A stretch of 5,713 bases of DNA from Chthoniobacterales bacterium (GTDB lineage: Bacteria > Verrucomicrobiota > Verrucomicrobiae > Chthoniobacterales > UBA10450), in assembly GCA_003244125.1 (NCBI GenBank), contig QHBL01000293.1, positions 1 through 5,713 on the forward strand. Reading direction: 5' to 3'. Numbering within the stretch: position 1 is the first letter of the stretch; each line of letters begins with the position of its first letter. Shown here one piece after another: positions 1-5,665 of the stretch. Under the pieces are notes generated by a model, which made no database searches, had not been told where the DNA came from, and saw only the letters and a program-made list of their open reading frames with translations. The translations under genes and the position numbers were made by a program.

Positions 1-360
1 CCGCCGAGGTGGAGGCGCTGGCGTTTCAGCGGGCGGAGGTGGATTGGTCGCCACCAGGTCTTTCTGCGTGCCAGCTTTGCTTTGCACCCGCAGAATAGCT
101 TCCGAAATCTTGCGCCCGCGATACTCGACAATCGCCGGCTGCCAGCCGTCATGGCTCTTCTTCAGCTCCTCGAGCAGACTCCCGGCAAACCGGTACTTTG
201 CCAGCGCCCCGCTGAACTGGCTCTCGCGCTCGAGCTTCTCACCCTGCTGCGCCGTCATGTAAGCTTTAAGGAATATTTCGCTCGGATCGTCACCTTGCGC
301 GCGAAGAACAGGCGCGAGAGCAAGTAGCCCGGCCATCAGAACGATAGCGATCCTGTTCAT
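1..360 (-). CDS. Secreted TPR-like helical protein, N-terminal part (C-terminus beyond left edge)
   Basis: Reading the minus strand from the ATG at 360-358 gives 120 codons open to the window edge, so the gene is incomplete at its 3' end. Residues 1-21 look like a Sec signal peptide: MNR, then a hydrophobic stretch IAIVLMAGLLALAPVL, with likely cleavage after LRA. Residues 25-66 are strongly helical, with a pattern (A-Y-x-x-A-x-x-x-E-K-L-E, then A-L-A-K-Y-R-F-A) resembling one tetratricopeptide helix pair, and helix continues to about residue 97. Residues 107-118 form a Pro/Ala linker (PPPPAETPAPPP). The frame is real: no stop in 120 codons, a coherent signal peptide, and a different composition from the overlapping frames. 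Proteins of this layout usually go on to coiled-coil or TPR domains, but that part is not in view. It is probably periplasmic or envelope-associated. No Shine-Dalgarno is visible upstream of the ATG. Specific function unknown. Confidence 0.72.
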   Translation of the reverse strand, partial: MNRIAIVLMAGLLALAPVLRAQGDDPSEIFLKAYMTAQQGEKLERESQFSGALAKYRFAGSLLEELKKSHDGWQPAIVEYRGRKISEAILRVQSKAGTQKDLVATNPPPPAETPAPPPRR

Positions 361-400
361 GCGAAAGCAGCCGACAACGATAGCGAAGTGGCCGGGCGAT

Positions 401-422
401 GCAATGCTTTGGAGAAGCATGC
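401..422. other. Small hairpin in the leader of the 1-360 gene
   Basis: ATGCTT (404-409) and AAGCAT (415-420) are perfect inverted arms around a 5-base loop. GC at 401-402 and 421-422 extends the stem past a single bulged A at 403. It lies about 40-60 bases upstream of the minus-strand start at 360, so it would sit in the 5' leader of that gene or between it and its promoter. No U-tract follows on either strand, so it is not a typical intrinsic terminator. It may be chance. Confidence 0.3.
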
Positions 423-467
423 TTAGCCTCACAGCCCAGAGCGTGCCAGCGCCGGGCAGCTCGCTGT

Positions 468-495
468 TTTACAATCTGCGCCCGTCGACTAAAAT
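468..495 (+). promoter_or_regulatory. Sigma70-type promoter for tRNA-His
   Basis: A -35 box TTTACA (468-473, 5 of 6 matches to TTGACA) and a -10 box TAAAAT (490-495, 5 of 6 to TATAAT) are separated by 16 bases. Transcription would start near 501-503, only a few bases before the 5' end of tRNA-His at 508, which is normal for a stable-RNA promoter. Because no equally good promoter precedes tRNA-Arg, this one may serve both tRNAs. The region 361-507 holds nothing else beyond the small hairpin at 401-422. Confidence 0.6.
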
Positions 496-507
496 GCCGC
501 TTCAGCT

Positions 508-580
508 GGTGGCCATAGCTCAATGGTAGAGCTCCAGATTGTGGTTCTGGCTGTTGCGGGTTCGAGTCCCGTTGGCCACC
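508..580 (+). tRNA. tRNA-His (anticodon GTG)
   Basis: A full cloverleaf can be folded by eye. The acceptor stem GTGGCCA (509-515) pairs with TGGCCAC (573-579). The D-arm is GCTC/GAGC. The anticodon stem CCAGA/TCTGG (534-538/546-550) encloses loop TTGTGGT with anticodon GTG at 541-543. The T-arm GCGGG/CCCGT encloses TTCGAGT (561-567). The histidine-specific extra base G-1 is encoded at 508 and faces C73 at 580, the usual HisRS identity pair in bacteria. The 3' CCA is not encoded and would be added by nucleotidyltransferase. It decodes CAC/CAU. Confidence 0.97.
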
Positions 581-592
581 CGTTTCGGAAGC

Positions 593-664
593 GTGAATGG
601 TGAACGGTGAAATGGTCTCACGCTCGCTCTGTTCACCAATCACTAATCACCAGTCACCAGTCAC
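593..664. repeat. Inverted array of GTGA-led heptamers between the two tRNA genes
   Basis: On the plus strand, three consecutive 7-base units start with GTGA: GTGAATG (593), GTGAACG (600) and GTGAAAT (607). On the minus strand, five consecutive heptamers occupy 664-630: GTGACTG, GTGACTG, GTGATTA, GTGATTG and GTGAACA. The two groups face each other across a spacer of about 16 bases. Positions 593-605 pair with 631-643 with one mismatch (12 of 13), so the transcript can fold into a hairpin. No coding frame or U-tract accompanies it. It begins 12 bases after tRNA-His and ends 15 bases before tRNA-Arg. It looks like a short intergenic repeat element; a role in transcript processing or termination is possible but not shown. 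Confidence 0.7.
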
Positions 665-679
665 TATCTACCAGCACCC

Positions 680-753
680 GTGCCTGTAGCTCAACCGGAT
701 AGAGCTTCTGACTTCGGATCAGAAGGTTGGGGGTTCGAATCCCTCCAGGCACG
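680..753 (+). tRNA. tRNA-Arg (anticodon TCG)
   Basis: Complete cloverleaf. The acceptor stem GTGCCTG (680-686) pairs with CAGGCAC (746-752), with discriminator G at 753. The D-arm GCTC/GAGC encloses AACCGGATA. The anticodon stem TCTGA/TCAGA (707-711/719-723) encloses loop CTTCGGA, giving anticodon TCG at 714-716. A 5-base variable loop follows (724-728). The T-arm GGGGG/CCCTC encloses TTCGAAT (734-740). It decodes CGA and, by wobble, related CGN arginine codons. CCA is not encoded. It follows tRNA-His by 99 bases and has no convincing promoter of its own, so cotranscription from the promoter at 468-495 is likely. Confidence 0.97.
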
Positions 754-787
754 CTGTGGCGCCGTGCTTTCTTGAAGTGCGACGTTT

Positions 788-810
788 CTGCCGCCAGGGA
801 CGGACGGCAG
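788..810. other. Short GC hairpin downstream of tRNA-Arg
   Basis: CTGCCG (788-793) and CGGCAG (805-810) are perfect inverted arms around an 11-base loop. No T-run follows, so a standard rho-independent terminator is not supported, although it is the only structure that could end the tRNA transcript before the gene at 888. The rest of 754-887 shows no small ORF and no promoter that I would defend. Confidence 0.3.
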
Positions 811-887
811 CTACAACGCGGGTGCGCGCGCCGGAGTTGTTAGTTCAGGATTGCTAAGGCTTACCGCGATAGTTAAGCTCGCGCTCA

Positions 888-1550
888 GTGAGTGGCCGGC
901 ACGAGCTCGATACCATCGTAGTTAATATCGAGCTTACCCTGGCCAGCATCATCCAGGGCGTTGCTCTATACTTTCTTACTGATAACGCGCGCGCCATCCT
1001 TTCGCTTCGGAACTGGACCGCTTTCCTTTATGTCGGCGCCGGCCTGTGCGTCATCTTCATCTTCTGGTCGCGTTCGATCATCCACACCCTGACCCTGATG
1101 AAGTGGCCGCTCGAGTTCGGCCATAACTTCTTCTATATCGCCTGCGCCCTGGGAGAAGCGGTCTTATTTACACGTTTGGGGCGGCCGCTGGCGTGGTTTG
1201 GGCTAAGCGCAATCTACGCAGCCTTCGTCTGGCTGCTATTCATCTACGACATGCGACTCATCCGCGCCCGAGTTAACGAGGCGCGGACAAACGTTGAGCG
1301 TGACTTCTACTGCCGCACCTACGCCGACCAACTACTTAACATCCGAATCCTTGTCCCGCTATTATTCTTTTTCAACCTGGTCTGCGCGATCGCGATTCAG
1401 GCGCACCCCGGCTTTTTCATCCAGCGCGGCGGCCACGTCTTGCTGATTGTCGCGCAGCTTATTGCCTTCACCGGCTACCTTCGTTATATCGTTCGCTTTT
1501 TCACCGCGCTCGCGCCGGCGTTGCTCGCGACTCGAAATGCTGGTGGGTGA
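888..1550 (+). CDS. Multi-pass membrane protein of unknown function
   Basis: 220 residues from a GTG start at 888. An in-frame TAG at 870-872 closes the frame upstream, and no other credible start lies before the first membrane segment. No Shine-Dalgarno is visible. I do not recognise the family. About six hydrophobic segments can be drawn: residues 13-31, 44-66, 79-96, 101-120, 152-171 and 182-204. Between segments 4 and 5 is a charged loop (about 121-150: DMRLIRARVNEARTNVERD), which the positive-inside rule would place in the cytoplasm. Conserved-looking features are polar or charged residues inside or next to membrane segments: E15, D32, E76-H79, E90 and D121. No signal-peptide cleavage site, transporter signature or enzyme motif was found. 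The stop lies 27 bases before the preferred deoC start, so cotranscription with deoC and the dehydrogenase is plausible; whether it helps take up a substrate is speculation. Confidence 0.8.
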   Translation: MSGRHELDTIVVNIELTLASIIQGVALYFLTDNARAILSLRNWTAFLYVGAGLCVIFIFWSRSIIHTLTLMKWPLEFGHNFFYIACALGEAVLFTRLGRPLAWFGLSAIYAAFVWLLFIYDMRLIRARVNEARTNVERDFYCRTYADQLLNIRILVPLLFFFNLVCAIAIQAHPGFFIQRGGHVLLIVAQLIAFTGYLRYIVRFFTALAPALLATRNAGG

Positions 1551-1577
1551 GTATTGCCTGCCGTAAAGTGGAAAATA

Positions 1578-2516
1578 GTGAACACGCTTAGTTCTCCACG
1601 CATTCAGAACGGCAAAGCTCGTAGCGGTGCCGGCCGCGGCGTGCCAACCGTCGACCAAGTCATGGTGGAGGAACGCGCCGCGGCCTTCACCAAAAGGAGT
1701 ATAAAAACGACGACCAAGCTGGAAGGTTTGAAGCTGGCCATTTCAATGATCGACCTGACGACCCTGGAGGGAAAAGATACTCCGGGTAAGATCGCGTTTC
1801 TTTGCCGCAAAGCCATGCAGCCGCTCGATTCGCGGTATGAGGTGCCGAGCTGTGCGGCGGTTTGCGTTTATCCAAACCTCGTTAGGATGGCGAGGAAGTT
1901 CGTGGGCAGCAGCAAAGTCAAAGTAGCAAGTGTCGCCACCGCATTTCCTAGCGGACTCATGCCAGTGAAACTGAAGCTCCAGGAAGTGCGCAGCGCGGCG
2001 CGCGATGGCGCCGATGAGATCGACATGGTCATTAACCGCGGAGTGTTTCTGGCGGGCGAAGACGGCCGCGTCTTCGATGAAATCGCCGCCAGCAAAGAAG
2101 CATGCGGGGAGGCGCATCTAAAAGTCATCCTGGAAACGGGCGAGCTTCAGACTTACGACAATGTGCGTGTCGCCAGCGAAATCGCGATGCGCGCCGGCGC
2201 TGATTTCATCAAAACTTCCACCGGCAAAGTTTCACCGGCCGCGACCATGCCCGTGACTCTGGTTATGCTGGAAGCGATTCGCGACTATTTCGTCGAGACT
2301 GGCATTCGGATCGGAATGAAACCATCCGGCGGCATACGCAACGCCAAGCAGGCGCTGCACTACCTCGTCATGGTGAAGGAAACATTAGGCGACGATTGGC
2401 TCACGCCCGACCTCTTCCGCTTCGGCGCCAGCACGCTGGTCAATGATGTGCTCATGCAGATCGTGAAAACCGTGGACGGCAACTACCAAAGCAGCGACTA
2501 CTTCTCGCTGCCGTGA
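1578..2516 (+). CDS. deoC: Deoxyribose-phosphate aldolase, long form
   Basis: Class I aldolase that splits 2-deoxy-D-ribose 5-phosphate into D-glyceraldehyde 3-phosphate and acetaldehyde in deoxynucleoside catabolism; cytoplasmic. Numbering from the GTG at 1578 (312 residues), the Schiff-base lysine is K212 in FIKTSTGK, the second active-site lysine is K248 in GMKPSGGIR, and the catalytic aspartate is D149 in DEIDMVIN. CVYP (C96) matches the conserved strand near the substrate pocket, and the phosphate-binding region SGGIR is intact. It is longer than the roughly 250-260 residue E. coli type; the extra N-terminal region containing RSIKTT and ISMIDLTTLEG is typical of the long DeoC group. The start is a choice: the frame also offers TTG at 1554 (+8 residues), but GTG 1578 has a weak AGTGGA 5 bases upstream. 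An ATG at 1662 would cut into a region that looks conserved. The dehydrogenase follows after 7 bases, supporting an operon. Confidence 0.95.
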   Translation: MNTLSSPRIQNGKARSGAGRGVPTVDQVMVEERAAAFTKRSIKTTTKLEGLKLAISMIDLTTLEGKDTPGKIAFLCRKAMQPLDSRYEVPSCAAVCVYPNLVRMARKFVGSSKVKVASVATAFPSGLMPVKLKLQEVRSAARDGADEIDMVINRGVFLAGEDGRVFDEIAASKEACGEAHLKVILETGELQTYDNVRVASEIAMRAGADFIKTSTGKVSPAATMPVTLVMLEAIRDYFVETGIRIGMKPSGGIRNAKQALHYLVMVKETLGDDWLTPDLFRFGASTLVNDVLMQIVKTVDGNYQSSDYFSLP

Positions 2517-2523
2517 GTTTGAA

Positions 2524-4068
2524 ATGAAACGGACCTCGAAAGTTAAATCGCCATGGACGCTCATCGCCGGCAACGGCGAGAAATCGGACCGGCGCGTTAG
2601 CGTTCCCGCGAACGAGAGACGGCTCAACTTCGGGGAGCGCTGGAGCTACGCGCCCGCGCCTGAGGCCAGCAACTACATCAAACTGCGCGAGCGCTATCCG
2701 CTTTTCATCAACGGGAAATTCGTCGCGCCAAAAGCGGGGAAATATTTCGACTCGGTCAACCCGGCGACCGAAGAAAAGCTGGCCGAAATCGCGGAGGCAA
2801 ACGCCGCCGATGTAGAGGCGGCTGTGTCAGCCGCCGCCCGCGCTTTCAAAAGCTGGAGCAAGCTTCCCGGCCGCGAACGCGGCAAATACCTCTTCCGCAT
2901 TGCGCGCATTCTCCAGGAAAAAGCGCGCGAGTTGGCTGTGCTCGAAACGATGGACGGCGGCAAGACGATCAAGGAATCGCGCGACGTCGATCTGCCGCTG
3001 GTTGCGGCGCATTTCTTTTACTACGCCGGCTGGGCGGATAAACTGGATTACGCATTTCCAGGAAGGAAACCGCGACCGCTGGGAGTCGCGGGGCAGATAG
3101 TCCCCTGGAATTTCCCACTTTTGATGGCGGCCTGGAAACTCGCTCCCGCGCTTGCTTGCGGGAACACCTGCGTGCTCAAGCCGGCGGAAACAACGAGTAT
3201 CACCGCGCTGCATTTGGCGGAAATTTTTCAGCAGGCGGAGCTACCTGATGGCGTGGTGAATATCGTCACCGGTGCTGGTGAAACCGGCGCGGCCATCGTC
3301 AACCATCCGCGCATCGATAAGATCGCCTTCACCGGCTCGACCGAAGTGGGCAAACGCATCGCGCGCGCGCTCGCCGGCACGCGCAAGAAGCTCACGCTCG
3401 AGCTGGGCGGGAAAGCGGCCAACATCATTTTCGAGGACGCGCCGCTCGATCAGGCGGTCGAAGGCATCGTCAGCGGGATCTATTTCAATCAGGGACACGT
3501 CTGCTGCGCCGGGTCGCGCTTGCTTGTGCAGGAAGGTGTTTTCCCGACGGTGATCCGCAAATTGCGTGACCGTATCGCGACGTTGCGTGTGGGCGATCCG
3601 CTCGACAAAAACACCGACATCGGCGCGATCAATTCGCGGATGCAGCTCGACAAGATTTGCGAGCTGGTGGACAGCGGCCTGCAACAAGGCGCGCAGCTGG
3701 TGCAATCACCGGCGCGCTTGCCGGCGAAAGGCTACTGGTATCCGCCGAGTTTTTTCACCGGCGTGACCGCATCGCATCGCATCGCGCAGGAAGAAATCTT
3801 CGGGCCGGTGCTGAGCGTGATGACATTCCGCACGCCGGAAGAAGCCGTCGAGCGAGCTAACAACACTATGTATGGCTTGAGCGCCGGCGTCTGGACCGAC
3901 AAAGGCAGCAAGATTTTCAAGATCGTAAATAGACTGCGCGCGGGCGTGGTGTGGGCGAACACCTACAATAAATTCGACCCGACGAGTCCTTTCGGCGGCT
4001 ACAAGGAAAGCGGCTTCGGGCGCGAGGGCGGGCGGCACGGTTTGCTTCCGTACCTGGCGCTGGAGTAA
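2524..4068 (+). CDS. NAD(P)-dependent aldehyde dehydrogenase linked to deoC
   Basis: 514-residue aldehyde dehydrogenase superfamily protein that oxidises an aldehyde to its acid with NAD(P)+. All key positions are present: N194 in PWNF, K219 and E222 in LKPAE, the coenzyme loop GSTEVG (271-276), general base E293 in LELGGK, nucleophile C327 in NQGHVCCAGSR, and E424 in EEIFGPV. These match the hydrolytic (ALDH1/2-like) class rather than the CoA-acylating class. The catalytic domain begins near residue 57 (YPLFINGKFV). Before it is an extra N-terminal segment of about 55 residues, basic at first (KRTSKVK) and ending in SYAPAPEASNY. The ATG at 2524 is 7 bases after the deoC stop, with only a weak GTGAG ahead, suggesting translational coupling. 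By context the substrate is probably the acetaldehyde released by DeoC, giving acetate; this is inferred, since motifs alone do not fix the substrate. Confidence 0.94.
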   Translation: MKRTSKVKSPWTLIAGNGEKSDRRVSVPANERRLNFGERWSYAPAPEASNYIKLRERYPLFINGKFVAPKAGKYFDSVNPATEEKLAEIAEANAADVEAAVSAAARAFKSWSKLPGRERGKYLFRIARILQEKARELAVLETMDGGKTIKESRDVDLPLVAAHFFYYAGWADKLDYAFPGRKPRPLGVAGQIVPWNFPLLMAAWKLAPALACGNTCVLKPAETTSITALHLAEIFQQAELPDGVVNIVTGAGETGAAIVNHPRIDKIAFTGSTEVGKRIARALAGTRKKLTLELGGKAANIIFEDAPLDQAVEGIVSGIYFNQGHVCCAGSRLLVQEGVFPTVIRKLRDRIATLRVGDPLDKNTDIGAINSRMQLDKICELVDSGLQQGAQLVQSPARLPAKGYWYPPSFFTGVTASHRIAQEEIFGPVLSVMTFRTPEEAVERANNTMYGLSAGVWTDKGSKIFKIVNRLRAGVVWANTYNKFDPTSPFGGYKESGFGREGGRHGLLPYLALE

Positions 4069-4079
4069 AGGCACGAACT

Positions 4080-4140
4080 CCACGGATTAACACGCATGAA
4101 ACACGGATTCAGAACGTTCTTTATCCGTGTTAATCCGTGG
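4080..4140. repeat. REP-like hairpin in the convergent ALDH/galE gap
   Basis: The arms CCACGGATTAACACG (4080-4094) and CGTGTTAATCCGTGG (4126-4140) are perfect 15-base inverted repeats around a 31-base loop. The loop holds a further copy, ACACGGAT (4101-4108), that can pair instead with ATCCGTGT (4123-4130), and between those lies a perfect 10-base palindrome AGAACGTTCT (4111-4120). Two mutually exclusive folds are therefore possible. The element fills most of the 85 bases between the stops of the dehydrogenase and galE, where a two-way terminator would be expected. Neither strand shows a T-run after the stem, so it is not a classical intrinsic terminator. It is less GC-rich than the flanking genes, as for a small mobile or repeat-derived element. 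Confidence 0.78.
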
Positions 4141-4153
4141 CTAAAGACCTTTC

Positions 4154-5125
4154 TCAGTCCGGGTAGCCGTTCGGAAATTTCTGGTGCCATTTCCACGCGC
4201 TCTCGATGATTGTGTCGAGGTCCTGAAACTGCGGTTCCCAGCCGAGCTCGCGTTTGATTTTTTCTGACGCGGCGATCAGGCGCGCCGGATCACCTGGACG
4301 CCGTGGCTTTTCTTCGGCGGGAATCTCGGCGCCGGTGACTTTGCGGCAGACGTCGATCACCTCGCGCACGCTCGAGCCGCCGCCGGTGCCGAGATTGTAA
4401 AACGCGCTTTCCGGCGCAGTGAGCGCGAGAATGTGTGCGCGCGACAAATCCAGAATGTGGATGTAATCGCGAATGCACGTTCCGTCCGGCGTGTCGTAAT
4501 CAGTACCGAAAATATCGACGTGGGACTTTTGTCCGAGCGCGACCTTCAGCACGTTGGGGATGAGATGCGTTTCCGTGCGATGATCTTCGCCGAAATTCGC
4601 CGATGCGCCGGCGGCGTTGAAGTAACGCAGCGCGACGAATTTTAATCCGAGCAGCTCGTCGTACCAGCGCAGGACTTTCTCGAACGCCAGCTTCGATTCA
4701 CCATACGGATTGATCGGATTTTGCGGCAGCGTCTCATCAATCGGCACGCGCTCGGGCAACCCGAAGGTTGCGCAAGTCGATGAGAAAACGAAACGCCGAC
4801 AATCGGCTGCCAGCATGGCGTCGAGCAAGTTGACTCCGTTGCCGATGTTGTTGCGAAAATACTTCGAAGGATCGCGCATCGATTCGCCCACCAACGCGCT
4901 GGCGGCGAAATGCATCACCGCATCCGGGCGCACGCGCCGCAGCGTCTCGCGTATTTTCTCGCGATCAACCAAATCACCTTCGATGAACTCCGCGCGTGGA
5001 TCGACCGCAGCACGATGTCCTTCAGTCAAATTGTCGAGAATCGCGACGTCGTAGCCCTCATCCAAGAGCAGCTCGGAACAAATGCTGCCGATGTAACCAG
5101 CGCCGCCGACGACCAGAATTTTCAC
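4154..5125 (-). CDS. galE: UDP-glucose 4-epimerase
   Basis: 323 residues, normal length for the extended short-chain dehydrogenase/reductase family. It interconverts UDP-glucose and UDP-galactose (some members also the N-acetyl forms) using tightly bound NAD, in the Leloir pathway or for surface-polysaccharide precursors; cytoplasmic. Visible motifs are the Rossmann loop GGAGYIG (7-13), D31-N32 binding the NAD ribose, GD-L (50-52), MHFAA (71-75), the active-site strand FSSTCATFG with T117 at the Ser/Thr position, catalytic Y141 and K145 in YGESK, LRYFNAAGA (166-174), and the UDP-side RPGDPA (276-281). The start is GTG at 5125-5123; the usual N-terminus MKILVVGGAG begins exactly there. No Shine-Dalgarno precedes it, and a hairpin occupies that region. 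It lies 36 bases after the lipoprotein gene on the same strand, so the two are probably cotranscribed. Exact sugar specificity cannot be read from the sequence. Confidence 0.95.
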   Translation of the reverse strand: MKILVVGGAGYIGSICSELLLDEGYDVAILDNLTEGHRAAVDPRAEFIEGDLVDREKIRETLRRVRPDAVMHFAASALVGESMRDPSKYFRNNIGNGVNLLDAMLAADCRRFVFSSTCATFGLPERVPIDETLPQNPINPYGESKLAFEKVLRWYDELLGLKFVALRYFNAAGASANFGEDHRTETHLIPNVLKVALGQKSHVDIFGTDYDTPDGTCIRDYIHILDLSRAHILALTAPESAFYNLGTGGGSSVREVIDVCRKVTGAEIPAEEKPRRPGDPARLIAASEKIKRELGWEPQFQDLDTIIESAWKWHQKFPNGYPD

Positions 5126-5130
5126 CGGCG

Positions 5131-5147
5131 CAGTCTGGCGCAGACTG
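5131..5147 (-). promoter_or_regulatory. Hairpin just upstream of the galE start codon
   Basis: CAGTCTG (5131-5137) and CAGACTG (5141-5147) are perfect 7-base inverted arms with a 3-base loop. In the minus-strand transcript the stem ends 5 bases before the GTG start of galE, occupying the stretch where a ribosome binding site would sit. There is no GGAGG-like sequence nearby. It could reduce independent initiation of galE or serve as a small structured element after the lipoprotein stop; regulation is inference. Confidence 0.45.
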
Positions 5148-5161
5148 GCACCGAAGCAAAG

Positions 5162-5665
5162 TCACCGTTCCGCCAGCGTTCTTCTCTTCTCCAGTGCCGC
5201 GAGCATCCGGCGCGCGGAAGAATGCTTCGTCCGCGGCCGCAACACTCTCATGCTTTGCTCGTCCGAGCCCCACTCGAGAATATCGATGTCGATTTTGCGC
5301 ACACCCCATTCGCGCATTTCCATCTTCGAGGTTTTGTAAAGGTCGATGGTGCTCGTGCCGATGAGGGCCGAGCCGTAATCGTCGATAACAAATTCTTCCG
5401 TCGTGCTGACAATGCGGAAGCGCGTCCCGAGCGGAAAACGCGACCAATCGGAAGCGGCACTGCGCACGATCCGGCCCGAGAGCGAATCGCCCACCGCATT
5501 GCGTCGGCCGCCGGCTTCGCGACTGCAATATGCCGTCGTGCGCACATTCACGCGACGATGGTTTTGCACCGTCGCTGTGTGGGCGGGCGGTTGAGTCGCG
5601 CAGCTGGCGAGGAGGCCAGCGACGATACAACTCAACGTAGGTCTCAGCCAAGCGGGAGCTTGCAA
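5162..5665 (-). CDS. 3D-domain lipoprotein (start uncertain)
   Basis: 167 residues from a TTG at 5665-5663. The N-terminus has a hydrophobic stretch SCIVAGLLASC with lipobox LASC, so C22 would be lipidated; Ala follows it, favouring the outer membrane in the Gram-negative sorting rule. Residues 42-110 form a 3D domain (RlpA/MltA-type double-psi beta-barrel), starting VRTTAY. The three conserved aspartates are probably D73 in ASDWSRFPLGT, D96 in VIDDYGSALIG and D108 in STIDLYK. A basic tail (about 143-167) follows. Members of this fold bind or cleave peptidoglycan, so an envelope role is likely, but catalysis is not shown. The start is open to doubt: the frame has no stop between 5665 and the right edge, so a longer n-region beginning outside the window is possible, whereas the TTG has a weak AGGG about 8 bases upstream. 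Its stop is 36 bases before galE. Confidence 0.83.
   Translation of the reverse strand: MQAPAWLRPTLSCIVAGLLASCATQPPAHTATVQNHRRVNVRTTAYCSREAGGRRNAVGDSLSGRIVRSAASDWSRFPLGTRFRIVSTTEEFVIDDYGSALIGTSTIDLYKTSKMEMREWGVRKIDIDILEWGSDEQSMRVLRPRTKHSSARRMLAALEKRRTLAER

Noticed and set aside
44..327. Two short plus-strand frames over the left edge
   Set aside because: They are antisense to the better supported secreted protein and have no coherent domain or start signal.
290..643. 117-codon minus-strand frame covering tRNA-His and the left intergenic region
   Set aside because: Its middle (SNPQQPEPQSGALPLSYGH) is the well-known false peptide produced by translating the antisense of a tRNA gene, and it overlaps a real tRNA and the start of the 1-360 gene.
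593..664. CRISPR array
   Set aside because: Units are only 7 bases, contiguous and in inverted groups, without spacers or cas genes.
508..753. tRNA genes as integration site of a mobile element
   Set aside because: I saw no duplicated tRNA 3' end, no integrase, and no change in gene character on either side within the window.
1578..4068. Bacterial microcompartment locus (DeoC plus aldehyde dehydrogenase occur in some)
   Set aside because: No shell protein or PduL is present, and the dehydrogenase has the hydrolytic-type motifs rather than those of the CoA-acylating enzymes of microcompartments. The N-terminal segment does not show an obvious amphipathic encapsulation helix.
3241..4083. Long minus-strand frames inside the dehydrogenase gene
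   Set aside because: They are shadows of a clearly intact aldehyde dehydrogenase with all catalytic residues in the plus frame.
4080..4140. Classical rho-independent terminator
   Set aside because: The stem is strong, but neither strand has a T-run after it and the loop is 31 bases; it is recorded as a repeat element instead.
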